Source: CAZCPB01 sp044223975 (GTDB lineage: Bacteria > Planctomycetota > Phycisphaerae > Phycisphaerales > UBA1924). From it: 64,000 nucleotides of DNA. The translations under genes and the position numbers were made by a program. The stretch covers positions 186,001 through 250,000 of the forward strand of contig JBGALI010000002.1 of the NCBI GenBank assembly GCA_044223975.1, read 5' to 3'. Shown here in pieces: positions 32,083 to 41,428 of this stretch. The stretch's first letter is position 1. The number at the start of each line of letters is the position of its first letter. The notes under the pieces are model-generated. The model made no database searches. It had not been told where the DNA came from and saw only the letters and a list, made by a program, of their open reading frames with translations.

Positions 32083-34719
32083 GTGAAACCGATCCACACA
32101 ATCATCCCGTTCGTTGCCGCGCTGGTTGCTGTGCCGTGCCTGGCGCAAGAGGCCTGCGAGCCGGGATGGGTGGAATTGTTCTCATCGGGAACGTTCGACG
32201 CGTCGGCGACCAACGTTGCGACGCAACTTGTCGAACACGACGACGGGAGCGGCCCAGCGCTCTACACAAACTACGTCATTGACATCGGAGATGCCACCCC
32301 CGGCTATCTCTCCGCCCACGCGTCGGTGCGCTGGAACGGACTCTCATGGCACGTCGTCAAAGGCCCGAGTGGTCGGGAAGGCGCGAACTCCCTGTGTGTT
32401 CATGACGACGGAACGGGTGCGAAGCTCTATGGGAGTCTTACGTACCAGGTAAACGGACAGAACGTCTTGGCGGTCGTCCGGTGGAACGGTGAGGACTGGG
32501 ACATCATCGGAGAGGTGACACGGACGTCGGGCACGCCCCAGGTCAGGTCAACCGTGTCCTTCGATGGGGGATCGGGCCCGGCCTTGTATGTCTCCGGCCT
32601 GTTCTCGGCGGTGAACGGTGTGGCCGCGGACAGCGTCGCGCGATGGGACGGTCAAGGCTGGTCGAACGCAGGATCATTCACTGGAACCGCGTCCAGCACC
32701 GAGATCACAAACCTGACTCGTGTGAGCGTCGGACCCGCAAAGGGCCTCTACGCGTCACGCAGCATCCTCATCAAGCGCTGGGACGGCACTCGGTGGTTCG
32801 CTCTCGGGAGCGGCATTTCCTCGGGAGTCTCTGTGGCCGGCATGGCCGAATACGACTTTGGAAACGGCCCCGAATTGGTTGTTGGGGGAGATCTTACTCA
32901 ACTGTACGGCACGCCCGTTTCAAACTTGGCTCGGTGGAACGGTCAGGCGTGGTCGGCGTTCGGCTTTCCAAACGGACAGATCACCGCGGTCGCCACACTG
33001 GACACTCTCGCCGGCCCGTCGCTGATGGTTGGCGGAGGGTTTGGATTGATCGGCGGCGTGAGTGCCCGGAATGTGGCGGCGTTCAGCGACGGGACCTGGC
33101 ACTCCATGAACGCCGAGTCTTTCCAACCCCGCGCATTCGCCTCCTTCGGCGCGGCGCTCGACGGCTCCATTTGCATGACCGGCTCGGAGTCCGGAAACCT
33201 CTTCTTCCGGGTCGTCAAGCGGTGGAACGGCGCCCAGTGGGAACCGCTCGATGGCGGACTTGGTCCGTCGACCGCGGCTGGACTTGCCGCGATCGAGTAT
33301 GACGAGCCGGACGGCCGCCATCTCTTTGTCGGGGGTACTTTCACACGCGCGGGCGCGGTTCAGACACCCGGGATCGCCAGGTGGGACGGCAAGCGATGGT
33401 CGGCCGTGGGCGGCGGCCTTTCCGGAGGAGCGACAAACTATGTAAGAGCGATTGCGACCCACGACGATGGAACGGGGCTCTCCCTGTACGTCGCGGGAGA
33501 CTTCACGGTCGCGGGCGGTCAATCAGCATCCGGGATCGCCCGCTGGGACGGCACAGCATGGCGCGCCGTCGGCACGGGATTGTCGACCAACACACAGTGC
33601 CTCTTCACATACGACTCCGGCACGACCCATCGTCTTCTTGCCGGAACAACCGGGGGCCTTCGCCAATGGGACGGAGCATCCTGGCAGACCATGGGAACCA
33701 TGACGGGATCGTTTCGAAGCTTTGCGGTCTTTGATGCCGGATCCGGTCCGCGCCTCTACGCGTGCGGCACCTTGTCGATCCCGGGTGTGGGCTCCGGAGG
33801 CCTCGCCGTGTGGAACGGAACTTCGTGGGCATTCGTCGGCACGTTTGGCGGCGGTGTTCTCAACGCGCTCGCGACGTTCGATGATGGTGCCGGCGCCGCT
33901 CTCTTTGTGGGTGGCAACTTCACATCGGTCAACGGCGCACCCTCCAAGTGCGCTGTGCGGTGGGACGGCAACACATGGTCCCCGTTGGGGGACGGAACCG
34001 CCAGCTCGCTCGCAAACATCACCTCCATGCGCGTGCTCGACGACGGTCGCGGCGCGGCCCTTTTCGTGGGTGGACAGTTCAGTGCGCTTGGCTCTGTTCC
34101 GCTCGCCAACATCGCCCGGTGGAATGGCCTTGGATGGTCGGCGCTTGGTTCAGGAATGTCGCAGAGCGTGTCCGGTCTGGCAGCCGCGCACGACGACTCC
34201 GGCGTCGGTCTGGTCGCCGTGGGAACTTTCCAGGCCGCTGGCAACCAGAGCGCCGCACGCGTCGCCTCCTGGTCCCGCCTCGCCTCCTGGCCCCGCATCA
34301 CCCTCAACCCCGCCGACACCACCACCAACGCCGCACGCCCCGTCACCCTCTCCGTCCGATCGCTCGGCTCCGACCTCACCTTCCAGTGGCGCAAGGACGG
34401 CTCCCCACTCTCTGACTCCGACCGCATCTTTGGCACCACCACCCGCGACCTCACCATCAACCCCGTCGATCTCTCCGACGCCGGCTCCTACGACGCGATC
34501 GTCTCAAACGACTGCGCCCAGCTCACCTCCGCCGCGGCAGCCCTCACCGTCCTCTGCACCGCCGACTTCGATCAGAACACCTTCGTCAACGGCGTCGACT
34601 TCGACGCCTTCATCGAAGCCTTCGAGCTCGGCCTCCCCGCCGCCGACATCGACGGCAGCGGCTGGGTCAACGGCGTCGATTTCGACACCTTCACCGCCGC
34701 CTTCGTCGCCGGGTGTTGA
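32083..34719 (+). CDS. Secreted WDGxxW-repeat propeller protein with Ig-like and GC-dockerin domains
   Basis: An 878-residue exported protein with a GTG start after AGGGGG and a signal peptide ending CLAQ. About 12 repeats of 45-50 residues follow: (I/V)ARW(D/N)GxxWxxxGxG...DDGxGxALYVGGxFT. They form one or two likely beta propellers. An Ig-like domain follows (LTFQWRKDGSPLSDSD ... AGSYDAIVSNDC), then a GC dockerin (FDQNTFVNGVDFDAF, IDGSGWVNGVDFDTF, final Ala-Gly-Cys). From about position 34250 the third-codon base shifts to almost all C, unlike the propeller part, suggesting the C-terminal modules have a different recent history. It is the only plus-strand dockerin gene here. Confidence 0.88.
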   Translation: MKPIHTIIPFVAALVAVPCLAQEACEPGWVELFSSGTFDASATNVATQLVEHDDGSGPALYTNYVIDIGDATPGYLSAHASVRWNGLSWHVVKGPSGREGANSLCVHDDGTGAKLYGSLTYQVNGQNVLAVVRWNGEDWDIIGEVTRTSGTPQVRSTVSFDGGSGPALYVSGLFSAVNGVAADSVARWDGQGWSNAGSFTGTASSTEITNLTRVSVGPAKGLYASRSILIKRWDGTRWFALGSGISSGVSVAGMAEYDFGNGPELVVGGDLTQLYGTPVSNLARWNGQAWSAFGFPNGQITAVATLDTLAGPSLMVGGGFGLIGGVSARNVAAFSDGTWHSMNAESFQPRAFASFGAALDGSICMTGSESGNLFFRVVKRWNGAQWEPLDGGLGPSTAAGLAAIEYDEPDGRHLFVGGTFTRAGAVQTPGIARWDGKRWSAVGGGLSGGATNYVRAIATHDDGTGLSLYVAGDFTVAGGQSASGIARWDGTAWRAVGTGLSTNTQCLFTYDSGTTHRLLAGTTGGLRQWDGASWQTMGTMTGSFRSFAVFDAGSGPRLYACGTLSIPGVGSGGLAVWNGTSWAFVGTFGGGVLNALATFDDGAGAALFVGGNFTSVNGAPSKCAVRWDGNTWSPLGDGTASSLANITSMRVLDDGRGAALFVGGQFSALGSVPLANIARWNGLGWSALGSGMSQSVSGLAAAHDDSGVGLVAVGTFQAAGNQSAARVASWSRLASWPRITLNPADTTTNAARPVTLSVRSLGSDLTFQWRKDGSPLSDSDRIFGTTTRDLTINPVDLSDAGSYDAIVSNDCAQLTSAAAALTVLCTADFDQNTFVNGVDFDAFIEAFELGLPAADIDGSGWVNGVDFDTFTAAFVAGC

Positions 34720-34741
34720 CACCCAGATTCTGCCGCGCACG

Positions 34742-34774
34742 AAAAACCCCCGGCGAGGCGTTCCTCACCGGGGG
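34742..34774 (-). terminator. Terminator of the PstS-like dockerin gene
   Basis: A 12-position stem from CCCCCGG to CCGGGGG with one mismatch and a CGTT loop (34747-34774). On the minus strand it is followed at once by TTTTT. It lies between two convergent dockerin genes and mainly serves the minus-strand one. Confidence 0.85.
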
Positions 34775-34836
34775 TCAAGGGTAACCGAGGGACAGAGCGC
34801 GTTCTCCTCTCCGACGCGCTGTCCTTCGGGAGGCGA

Positions 34837-37482
34837 TCAGCAGCCGCCGACGAACGCGGCAGAGAACCCGTCGAAGTCGTCGCCGTTCACGAACCCGTTG
34901 AGGTCCCAGTCGGCGAGGCAGTCGCCGGCGATGAACAGGGCCGTGAAGGTGTCGAAGTCGTCGCCGTTCACGAAGCCGTTGGCGTCAAAGTCCGCCGGGC
35001 AGCAGAGGTTGATGTTGAAGTCGTAGATGTCCAGATCGGCCTGGTCGACGGTGCCGCTGCCGTCCAGGTCGCCCTTGGCCCAGCCGCCGACCGTGTTGAG
35101 GTTTGCCACGATGATCGCGCGGTCCGTCGCGTTTACCGAGCCGTCGAGGTTCACGTCCCCGTACTGGCACTCCAGGAACGAAAGGATCAGGCACACGTCC
35201 TTCTGGTCAATCCGGCCGTCGCCGTTGATGTCGCAGGAGAAGTCGCCGCCCGCGGCCTCGTCCAGGTTGTCCCAGTTGAGCTGGCCGTCGGCCACGTTGG
35301 GGTTCTGGCGGAACTGCTTGTAGACGTAGTCGATGTCCTTGGCGTTGACGGTGCCGTCACCACCCACCGGGGCCCAGCCCGGGGCAACGCCCGCGGCGCC
35401 CGCCACGTCCGCGGCAGAAACGCCCGACGTGTACGAGCCGTGCACCTGCGTGGTGCCGAACAAGTTGCCGCCGAACGCGTCGTCCAGAGCGCGGAAGCCC
35501 TTGAGACGGTTGACCACGTTGCCGCAGTTGTTGTCCACGGCCAGGCCGTCGGCCCAGTACCGCAGGTCCTTGAGGTCGAAGCTGCCGTCGCCGTTGAAGT
35601 CGCCGAGGACCTCGCGGACGGCGTCGGTGCCCGATTGCCAGGTGCCGGGGTTGACGTACGCGTCGACGATCTCGAACGAGTCGTCGAGATTGCGGAGACC
35701 GTCGTTGTTGAAGTCGCCGCAAACGCGGTTGCGGGCGGTGAGCGGATCGCCGTAGAACACCGCGGCGCCGCTCTGGTCCTTGTAGTTCAGGCCGTTGACC
35801 ACGCCGTCGGAGTACGTCACACCCGTGGCGCGGGTCGGCACCTTGCCCACGGTGGAATAGGTGCCGAAGGTGGCGTAGGCGGGGTTGGAGAGGACGCTGG
35901 CCGAGCGGACGTAGTCCTGCAGGGCCTGGTTGCGGTTGACGTTGTTGATGAAGTTTGTTGCATCGAGCGCGGCCTGCACCTTGTCGGTCGAGGCCGAGAG
36001 GATGAACGACTGCGCCAAGAGCTCGCCGGGCATGAAGAGCGACTGGCTGCCGCCGGGGATGCTCACGAAGTTGGCGATGGACTGGGTGATGTTGTTGAGG
36101 TACGCCGCGGCCTCGACGTTGGCGATGGCCGGGTGGCCGTTGGCCGTGCCGCCCTTGGCGACCGGCGCCGCCAGCGGGTCGCCGATCGAAGCGAACGTCT
36201 CGGGCCCGCCCACGCGCCAGCCGTCGTGGGCGTACGTGCCGCCGGAGGGATCGGCCTGACCCTTGAACCCGTTGTCCACGATCGCGTCGATCGTGGGGCG
36301 GACGTACTCCGTCCCGCCGTACACATCGTCGAGAAGGGAGAGGATGTCGGCCCTGCCGCTCGTCAGCCAGCCGCTGTTGATGCCGCGCTCGGGGCCGCTG
36401 TAGCCGACCGCGAGGCGGTGGTTAAAGATCGTGGCCTCCATCGAGCCCTGCCCGCCCTTGTTGTTGGGAAGGAACCCGGCGCCCAGGATGTTGTTCGCGG
36501 GCGTGTCGTTCTTGACACCGACGTTGTCGCCCACGCCGTAACCAGGGTCGATGCCGAACGAGCTGGCGTAGGCGTTGCGCGTTCCCGAACCCGCATCGCG
36601 CGTGACAAACACCAGGTTCTCTCCCGTGGGCATGCGGCCCGTCACCAGGCCGTGTCGGATGTCCGAATACTTGATCTGGGTCAGGCCGGTGCCGAAGTTG
36701 GCGACGGGCGCGATCGGCACGAACGCAACCTGCGTGTCGTAGACCGTGTTCGCGTTCGGAGAGCCCGTGTTGATATTCAGACCGCCGAGGCTCTTGAGTT
36801 TGTTGCTCTGGCTCGTCGCGCCGCCGGTCGTGGTCACGGCGTTGGTCGGGTTGAGCCCGTAACCGCCGATCGCGGGCTTGCGGCTGTACGACGGCGTTCC
36901 CGCGGTGGTCACGAACCACGCCGTGGGAACGTCAAGGACAGCCAGGTCGATGCGGACGCCGCCCGCCGAGCCGGTGGGCGGGACCGCGTACGTCGCCGTC
37001 CGAGGTGCGTCCATCGTCGAACGAACCGGAGCCGCCCCGCCGTTGCCGGTGTTGGCGATGCCGGTGAGGCCGGTCGCCAGGTCCTTCCACTTCACGCCGC
37101 AGTAGTACGCGTTCTCCGCGTTGGCGCTCTTGAGATCCACACCGTCGGCCGTCGTGACGAACGTCTGCCCGAAGCTGACGAACTCCGCCAGCCCGTTGCC
37201 CGAGCCGGTGGCGCGGTACTGCACCGTCCACTGCTGGTTCGCGGGGCTGGGGGGCAGGTAGTACGGCGACATGTCCTGGATCGTGCCGCTGGAGAACTTG
37301 CCGGCAATGCCGTCGCCGTTCACGTCGATGAAGTCGTTGGTCGACGCCTGCGACTTGAAGAAGTTCTCGAACAGCGTCGCGCCGCTGATGTTCACGACCG
37401 CCTGGGCCTTGGCGGACTGGGTCGCCGAGGCGGCCATGCCCGCGGCCGCAACAAGGGTCAGAATGCTGGTGCGCTTCGACAT
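34837..37482 (-). CDS. PstS-like substrate-binding domain fused to an EF-hand/dockerin array
   Basis: An 881-residue exported protein (signal peptide ending AKA). Residues 28-500 look like a phosphate-type periplasmic binding protein: VVNISGATLFENFFK at the start and the ligand-loop signature VTRDAGSGTRNAYASSFG near the middle. Then come five canonical dockerin-like calcium half-motifs (DFNNDGLRNLDD, DFNGDGSFDLKD, DINGDGRIDQKD, DVNLDGSVNATD, DLDGSGTVDQAD). The GC dockerin with two more motifs and a final Gly-Gly-Cys closes the protein. GGAGAAAG precedes the ATG. It probably captures a ligand, perhaps phosphate, outside the cell while tethered; no ABC transporter genes are adjacent. The upstream neighbour is a prepilin-like gene. 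Confidence 0.85.
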   Translation of the reverse strand: MSKRTSILTLVAAAGMAASATQSAKAQAVVNISGATLFENFFKSQASTNDFIDVNGDGIAGKFSSGTIQDMSPYYLPPSPANQQWTVQYRATGSGNGLAEFVSFGQTFVTTADGVDLKSANAENAYYCGVKWKDLATGLTGIANTGNGGAAPVRSTMDAPRTATYAVPPTGSAGGVRIDLAVLDVPTAWFVTTAGTPSYSRKPAIGGYGLNPTNAVTTTGGATSQSNKLKSLGGLNINTGSPNANTVYDTQVAFVPIAPVANFGTGLTQIKYSDIRHGLVTGRMPTGENLVFVTRDAGSGTRNAYASSFGIDPGYGVGDNVGVKNDTPANNILGAGFLPNNKGGQGSMEATIFNHRLAVGYSGPERGINSGWLTSGRADILSLLDDVYGGTEYVRPTIDAIVDNGFKGQADPSGGTYAHDGWRVGGPETFASIGDPLAAPVAKGGTANGHPAIANVEAAAYLNNITQSIANFVSIPGGSQSLFMPGELLAQSFILSASTDKVQAALDATNFINNVNRNQALQDYVRSASVLSNPAYATFGTYSTVGKVPTRATGVTYSDGVVNGLNYKDQSGAAVFYGDPLTARNRVCGDFNNDGLRNLDDSFEIVDAYVNPGTWQSGTDAVREVLGDFNGDGSFDLKDLRYWADGLAVDNNCGNVVNRLKGFRALDDAFGGNLFGTTQVHGSYTSGVSAADVAGAAGVAPGWAPVGGDGTVNAKDIDYVYKQFRQNPNVADGQLNWDNLDEAAGGDFSCDINGDGRIDQKDVCLILSFLECQYGDVNLDGSVNATDRAIIVANLNTVGGWAKGDLDGSGTVDQADLDIYDFNINLCCPADFDANGFVNGDDFDTFTALFIAGDCLADWDLNGFVNGDDFDGFSAAFVGGC

Positions 37483-37780
37483 GCGTGTCTTTCTCCGGAC
37501 TTGAGGGTGATGAACCGACCGGCGCCCCGCTCACGATGTTCCCGGCACACGGAGCGCGCCCGCTCTCCGCTTGCCGCCGCTGGACTCCCCGCCCGGGTCA
37601 GGGGCGACGGGTCTTCCGTGGGGCTCTCACTGTAATCGGGCCCGGCCGGCGCTCTATTAGGTCTTACATTAGTTTGCGTGAGGAACGCGCCAAGCTTACA
37701 TCTACTGCTTCAGTCGCTATGCGCGCAGAACGTCACCAGCGGTCACGCCGTCCCCCCGCCCCGCACCGCGCACCGCCCGC
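37483..37780. other. Intergenic stretch, AT-rich patch, no gene recognised
   Basis: About 298 bases between the PstS-like gene start and the end of the prepilin-like gene. The AT-rich part around 37650-37710 holds two CTTACAT direct repeats about 30 bases apart. It may contain the promoter or activator site of the PstS-like gene, but no consensus promoter could be fixed. Confidence 0.4.
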
Positions 37781-38797
37781 TTACTTGAAGGGCTCGTCCA
37801 GCACTTCCGTGCCGCCGCCCGTCAGGCTCCAGAACTTGTTGCCCCAGCGCCGCTGCTCGATCGTCTTGATCACGAAGCTTCGCTCGACGTGCCCGTCGCA
37901 GTACGCAAAGTCCGTCGCGCCGCCCCACGCGTCCTTCGACCCCTTGTGGTTCCGCCCCACCGCGTTCAGCGACGTCTTGCTCCCGTCCTCGATCATGCCC
38001 GCGCCCATCTGGGCCTCCTTGAGCAGCTCGTTCGACGTGGGATACCGGAAGCGCGGCACGCCGCCCGCCTTGGGCTCGGCGTACACGTCCGTGCCGCTGG
38101 ACCGCCCCAGGAACGGCGTCACCGGGCGGTGGCTCTTGATCTTGTTGTCTTCCTGAAGGCTCGTCCAGTTGTTGTAGTACGCGAACTCCGCGGCAAGGAT
38201 CGTCGTCGAGGGGAACGTGATCCACGAGTCCTTCACGAGCTGATTCAAGCGGGTGCCGTCGGAACTGGTGAACTTGTTCCGCGGAAAGATCGCCGCGTTC
38301 CCCGTGTACGCCATGCGCGGCGCCTGCCGATCGAACGGGATGTTCGCCGGCACTCCCTGCCCCAGGTCGTTCCGCTGCCCCTCCTCCCAATCATCCGCGT
38401 TCGCCCCGGGGTTGGCCGCCGGCGCGCCCTTGCGAGGCACCGCGGGGCACTGGAACGCGCCGCGCGGCACGCCGTTGCTGTTGAACAGCGCGTAGCTCCA
38501 GTGGATGTACCCGTTCGACGGTGTCGGGTTGGTCTTCTGCTGGTCGGCCACCTTCCACGCCGAGCCTTCCTTGTCCGCGCCGTACACGTACGACGGCGGG
38601 TAGAACGCTTTCCCATCGCTCAGGTACACCGCGATCCCCTTCACGACGTTGCCGGCGTTCACCGCGCACTGCAGCGCGCGGGCCTCGTCGCGCGCCTTCC
38701 CCAGCGCCGGCAACAGCAGGCCGATCAGCAGCGAGATCACCGCGATCACCACGAGCAATTCGATCAGCGTGAAACCCCGCACGATGTGCTTCTTCAT
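37781..38797 (-). CDS. Prepilin-type N-terminal cleavage/methylation protein
   Basis: A 338-residue type II secretion/pilin-like protein. A short basic leader MKKHIVRG is followed by FTLIELLVVIAVISLLIGLLLPALGKAR, the prepilin peptidase and N-methylation signature (cleavage after Gly8). The C-terminal half ends in a segment with FAYCDGHVE preceded by HKGSKDAWGG, the H-x-DG signature common in the expanded pseudopilin-like families of Planctomycetes. It lies just upstream of the PstS-like dockerin protein in the same direction. Whether it forms fibres or a secretion pseudopilus is unknown. Confidence 0.92.
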   Translation of the reverse strand: MKKHIVRGFTLIELLVVIAVISLLIGLLLPALGKARDEARALQCAVNAGNVVKGIAVYLSDGKAFYPPSYVYGADKEGSAWKVADQQKTNPTPSNGYIHWSYALFNSNGVPRGAFQCPAVPRKGAPAANPGANADDWEEGQRNDLGQGVPANIPFDRQAPRMAYTGNAAIFPRNKFTSSDGTRLNQLVKDSWITFPSTTILAAEFAYYNNWTSLQEDNKIKSHRPVTPFLGRSSGTDVYAEPKAGGVPRFRYPTSNELLKEAQMGAGMIEDGSKTSLNAVGRNHKGSKDAWGGATDFAYCDGHVERSFVIKTIEQRRWGNKFWSLTGGGTEVLDEPFK

Positions 38798-39108
38798 GCC
38801 GCCGGCTCCGTGCCCGGGATCGGCACGCCTCGTGCGTGCCGCGCCCGCGCTGCTTTGAGAATGAGTGGAGGAGACTACCCGGCGCCTTGAGGCACCGAGC
38901 CAACGCGGCGCAAAGGTCAGGACAAGATTGTGTTCAGGCCGGAGAGCGCGCCGGCCGCACGCGCGCAACCGGCGTATACAGCGCCACTTTGCCCTTCGTT
39001 CTTAATATTATGAATGCGTGCACGCGGCGCTAAGATACGCGCTGCCGCAGGCCGCCCATTCGACATGTGGACAACTCGTGCAGCACCGGCCGGCGCCGGC
39101 CGCACCGT
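38798..39108. other. Intergenic stretch, no gene recognised
   Basis: About 311 bases upstream of the prepilin-like gene. An AT-rich block near 39000-39012 contains TTAATATTATGAATG, a plausible -10 region on either strand, without a convincing -35 partner. No coding region is seen. Confidence 0.4.
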
Positions 39109-39597
39109 TCAACCCGCCCGCTGCGCCCGCGAGTCCACGATCATCGTCACCGGCCCGTCGTTCTCGATCGACACCAGCATGGTCGACCGGAACTCGCCTC
39201 GCTCCACGCGCACGCCGGGCCCGACCAAGGCACGCACGTCCTCCACCAGCCGCTCGAACTCGGCGGCCGCGAGGGCGGGCTCCAGCGCGTGGTCGAAGCT
39301 CGGGCGCCGGCCCTTGCGCACATCGCCCGCCAGGGTGAAGTTGGGCACCAGCAGCACGCCGCCCCCCGCGATCTCCGCGACCGAGCGGTTCATCTTGCCC
39401 TCTTCGTCCTCGAAGATGCGCAGCCCCGCGATCTTGGCCGCGCTCCAGCGCCGGTCCTCCTCCGTGTCCCCCTTCTCGAAGCCCGCGAGCACCACGAGCC
39501 CGGGACCGATCTCGCGCACGATCGGCGCGGCAGGGTCACCACCCTGAACAACGCTCGACACCCTCGCCCGCCGCACGCGCTGGATCACGGATTTCAT
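39109..39597 (-). CDS. dtd: D-aminoacyl-tRNA deacylase
   Basis: A 162-residue DTD-family enzyme that removes D-amino acids from mischarged tRNA. Seen: the N-terminus MKSVIQRVRRARVSS, then VVLAGFEKGDTEED, the segment LLVPNFTLAGDVRKGRRPSF and the C-terminal ERGEFRSTMLVSIENDGPVTM. The last holds the family's NxGPVT-type motif as NDGPVT. The usual SQ before FTL reads PN, a deviation at a conserved active-site-proximal position. It is slightly longer than the usual 145-150, with a small insert near residue 20. It is divergent from the DUF1697 gene, with 61 bases between the two starts. Confidence 0.92.
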   Translation of the reverse strand: MKSVIQRVRRARVSSVVQGGDPAAPIVREIGPGLVVLAGFEKGDTEEDRRWSAAKIAGLRIFEDEEGKMNRSVAEIAGGGVLLVPNFTLAGDVRKGRRPSFDHALEPALAAAEFERLVEDVRALVGPGVRVERGEFRSTMLVSIENDGPVTMIVDSRAQRAG

Positions 39598-39658
39598 GGC
39601 TCGATCGTTGGTGCCGGGCCGGGGCGCGGCCATACCCGCCCAATCCCTATCCTGATCC

Positions 39659-40207
39659 ATGGCTCCGCGCACCGCTTCGCGGCCGACGACGTGGATCGCC
39701 CTGCTCCGCGGCATCAACGTCGGGGGCAACCGCATGGTCCCCATGGCCGCGCTGCGCGAGCTGTTCGCCGAGCTCGGATACTGGGATGTTCAGACGCACC
39801 TGCAGAGCGGCAACGTGATCTTCCGCGCGGCAGCGGCTCTCAAGCCCGCGACGATCGCTGCCGCGTGCGAGCGGGCGATCGATGACCGCTTCAAGGCCCC
39901 GATCCGCGTGATCCTGCGGACGCAGCGCGAGCTGCGCGCGGTGCTGAAGCGCGAGCCCTTCCCGGGCGCCGACCCGTCGCGCGTGGTCGTGATGTTCTGC
40001 GCTGCCGCGCCCAGGGGCCGGATCGACCCGGCGCGGTCCCCGCACGACGTGGCGGTGATCGCCGGGCGCGAGATCATCATCCACTGCCCGCGCGGGCAGG
40101 CGGGGTCAAAGCTCACGCTCGCGTATCTTGAAAAGACACTCGCAACCACCTGCACCGGGCGCAACTGGCGGACGGTGACCGCGCTGGCCGCGTGGGGAGC
40201 GGCCTGA
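39659..40207 (+). CDS. DUF1697 domain protein
   Basis: A 182-residue DUF1697 protein of typical length. The family opening is clear: TTWIALLRGINVGGNRMVPMAALRELFAELGYWDVQTHLQSGNV. The C-terminal KLTLAYLEKTLATTCTGRNWRTVTALA also matches. The biochemical role of the family is unknown. The ATG at 39659 is the first in frame. It is a single gene, divergent from dtd. Confidence 0.92.
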   Translation: MAPRTASRPTTWIALLRGINVGGNRMVPMAALRELFAELGYWDVQTHLQSGNVIFRAAAALKPATIAAACERAIDDRFKAPIRVILRTQRELRAVLKREPFPGADPSRVVVMFCAAAPRGRIDPARSPHDVAVIAGREIIIHCPRGQAGSKLTLAYLEKTLATTCTGRNWRTVTALAAWGAA

Positions 40208-40369
40208 CCGCGGTCGGTTGAGACCGACGGCTTGATCAGGGAAGTTTCCGCGTGGCCATCCGTCGCCCTGGGCGCGACCTTTATCTGACGATCGCTGCCG
40301 CGCTGCACCACCGGGTGCGTGGCGCGGCGGAGCGGACGCATCGAACGCACCCGGCCGGAGGTGCGCACC

Positions 40370-41386
40370 ATGCAAGCCACCATTGCTCACGGTCCGGTTG
40401 CCGGTCTGCCGGATGACCATGATCATGCCGCGCCCGCGCTTGCCGCGCCGGAGGCCGCCGACGAGTCTCCGCTGCTGGCCGGCGAGCCGCTGGCGCGCCC
40501 GACGCTGCCCGCGCTCATCGGGAGCCTGCTGGCGGTCGTCGTTCCGTTCCTGGGTCTCATCGGCGCCAGCATTCTCTTCTGGGACACCCGCTTCAGCTGG
40601 CTCAACCTGGGCATGCTGCTGGGCGGCTACCTGCTGACGGCGCTGGGCGTCACCGTCGGCTACCACCGCCTGTTCACGCACAAGTCCTTCAAGACCAACG
40701 CCGTCGTCGCGGCGGTCCTCGGCGTGCTCGGATCGATGGCCGTGGAGGGGCCGGTCCTGCAGTGGGTCGCCACCCACCGCCGCCACCACCAGCACACCGA
40801 CCGTCCCGACGACCCGCACTCGCCGAACCTGCACGGCTCGGGGCTGGTGTCGTGGCTCCGCGGCATGTACCACGCCCACATCGGCTGGTTCTTCTCCAGC
40901 GAAATGACCCAGGAGCAGATGGACCGCTACGTCCCCGACCTGCAGGCCGACCCCGTCGCGCGGACCGTGGACCGGCTCTTTGGCGTGTGGGTGGCCCTTG
41001 GGCTTGCGATCCCCGCGCTGATCGGGCTGCTCGTGACCGGCACGTGGATGGGCGCGCTGCTGGGACTCATCTGGGGCGGGCTGCTGCGCATCTTCCTTGT
41101 GCACCACGTGACGTGGAGCGTCAACTCCATCTGCCACCTCTGGGGGCAGCAGCCGTTCAACACGCACGACTACAGCCGCAACAACGCGATCTTCGGAATC
41201 CTCGCGCTCGGCGAGGGCTGGCACAACACCCACCACGCCTTCCCCACCTCGGCGCGCCACGGCCTGGAATGGTGGCAGCTGGACATCAGCTACCTGGTGA
41301 TCCGCGCGCTGGCGCTGCTGGGGCTCGCCCGAGATATCAGGCTACCCTCCCCGGAGCGGATCGCGGCCAAGCGGGTCCGCGCGTGA
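40370..41386 (+). CDS. Acyl-CoA/fatty-acid delta-9-type desaturase
   Basis: A 338-residue integral membrane desaturase. The three histidine boxes that hold the di-iron centre are present: GYHRLFTHKSF (about residue 100), ATHRRHHQHTD (about 138) and EGWHNTHHAFP (about 285). Hydrophobic pairs flank them (40-65, 75-95, 205-245). It introduces a double bond into saturated acyl chains, usually at carbon 9, to adjust membrane fluidity. GGAGGTG precedes the ATG at 40370. Electron partner genes are not adjacent. Confidence 0.95.
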   Translation: MQATIAHGPVAGLPDDHDHAAPALAAPEAADESPLLAGEPLARPTLPALIGSLLAVVVPFLGLIGASILFWDTRFSWLNLGMLLGGYLLTALGVTVGYHRLFTHKSFKTNAVVAAVLGVLGSMAVEGPVLQWVATHRRHHQHTDRPDDPHSPNLHGSGLVSWLRGMYHAHIGWFFSSEMTQEQMDRYVPDLQADPVARTVDRLFGVWVALGLAIPALIGLLVTGTWMGALLGLIWGGLLRIFLVHHVTWSVNSICHLWGQQPFNTHDYSRNNAIFGILALGEGWHNTHHAFPTSARHGLEWWQLDISYLVIRALALLGLARDIRLPSPERIAAKRVRA

Positions 41387-41428
41387 GCGGACCGCCCCTG
41401 ATGCGCCGAGCCGGCCGAGCTCCGACGC

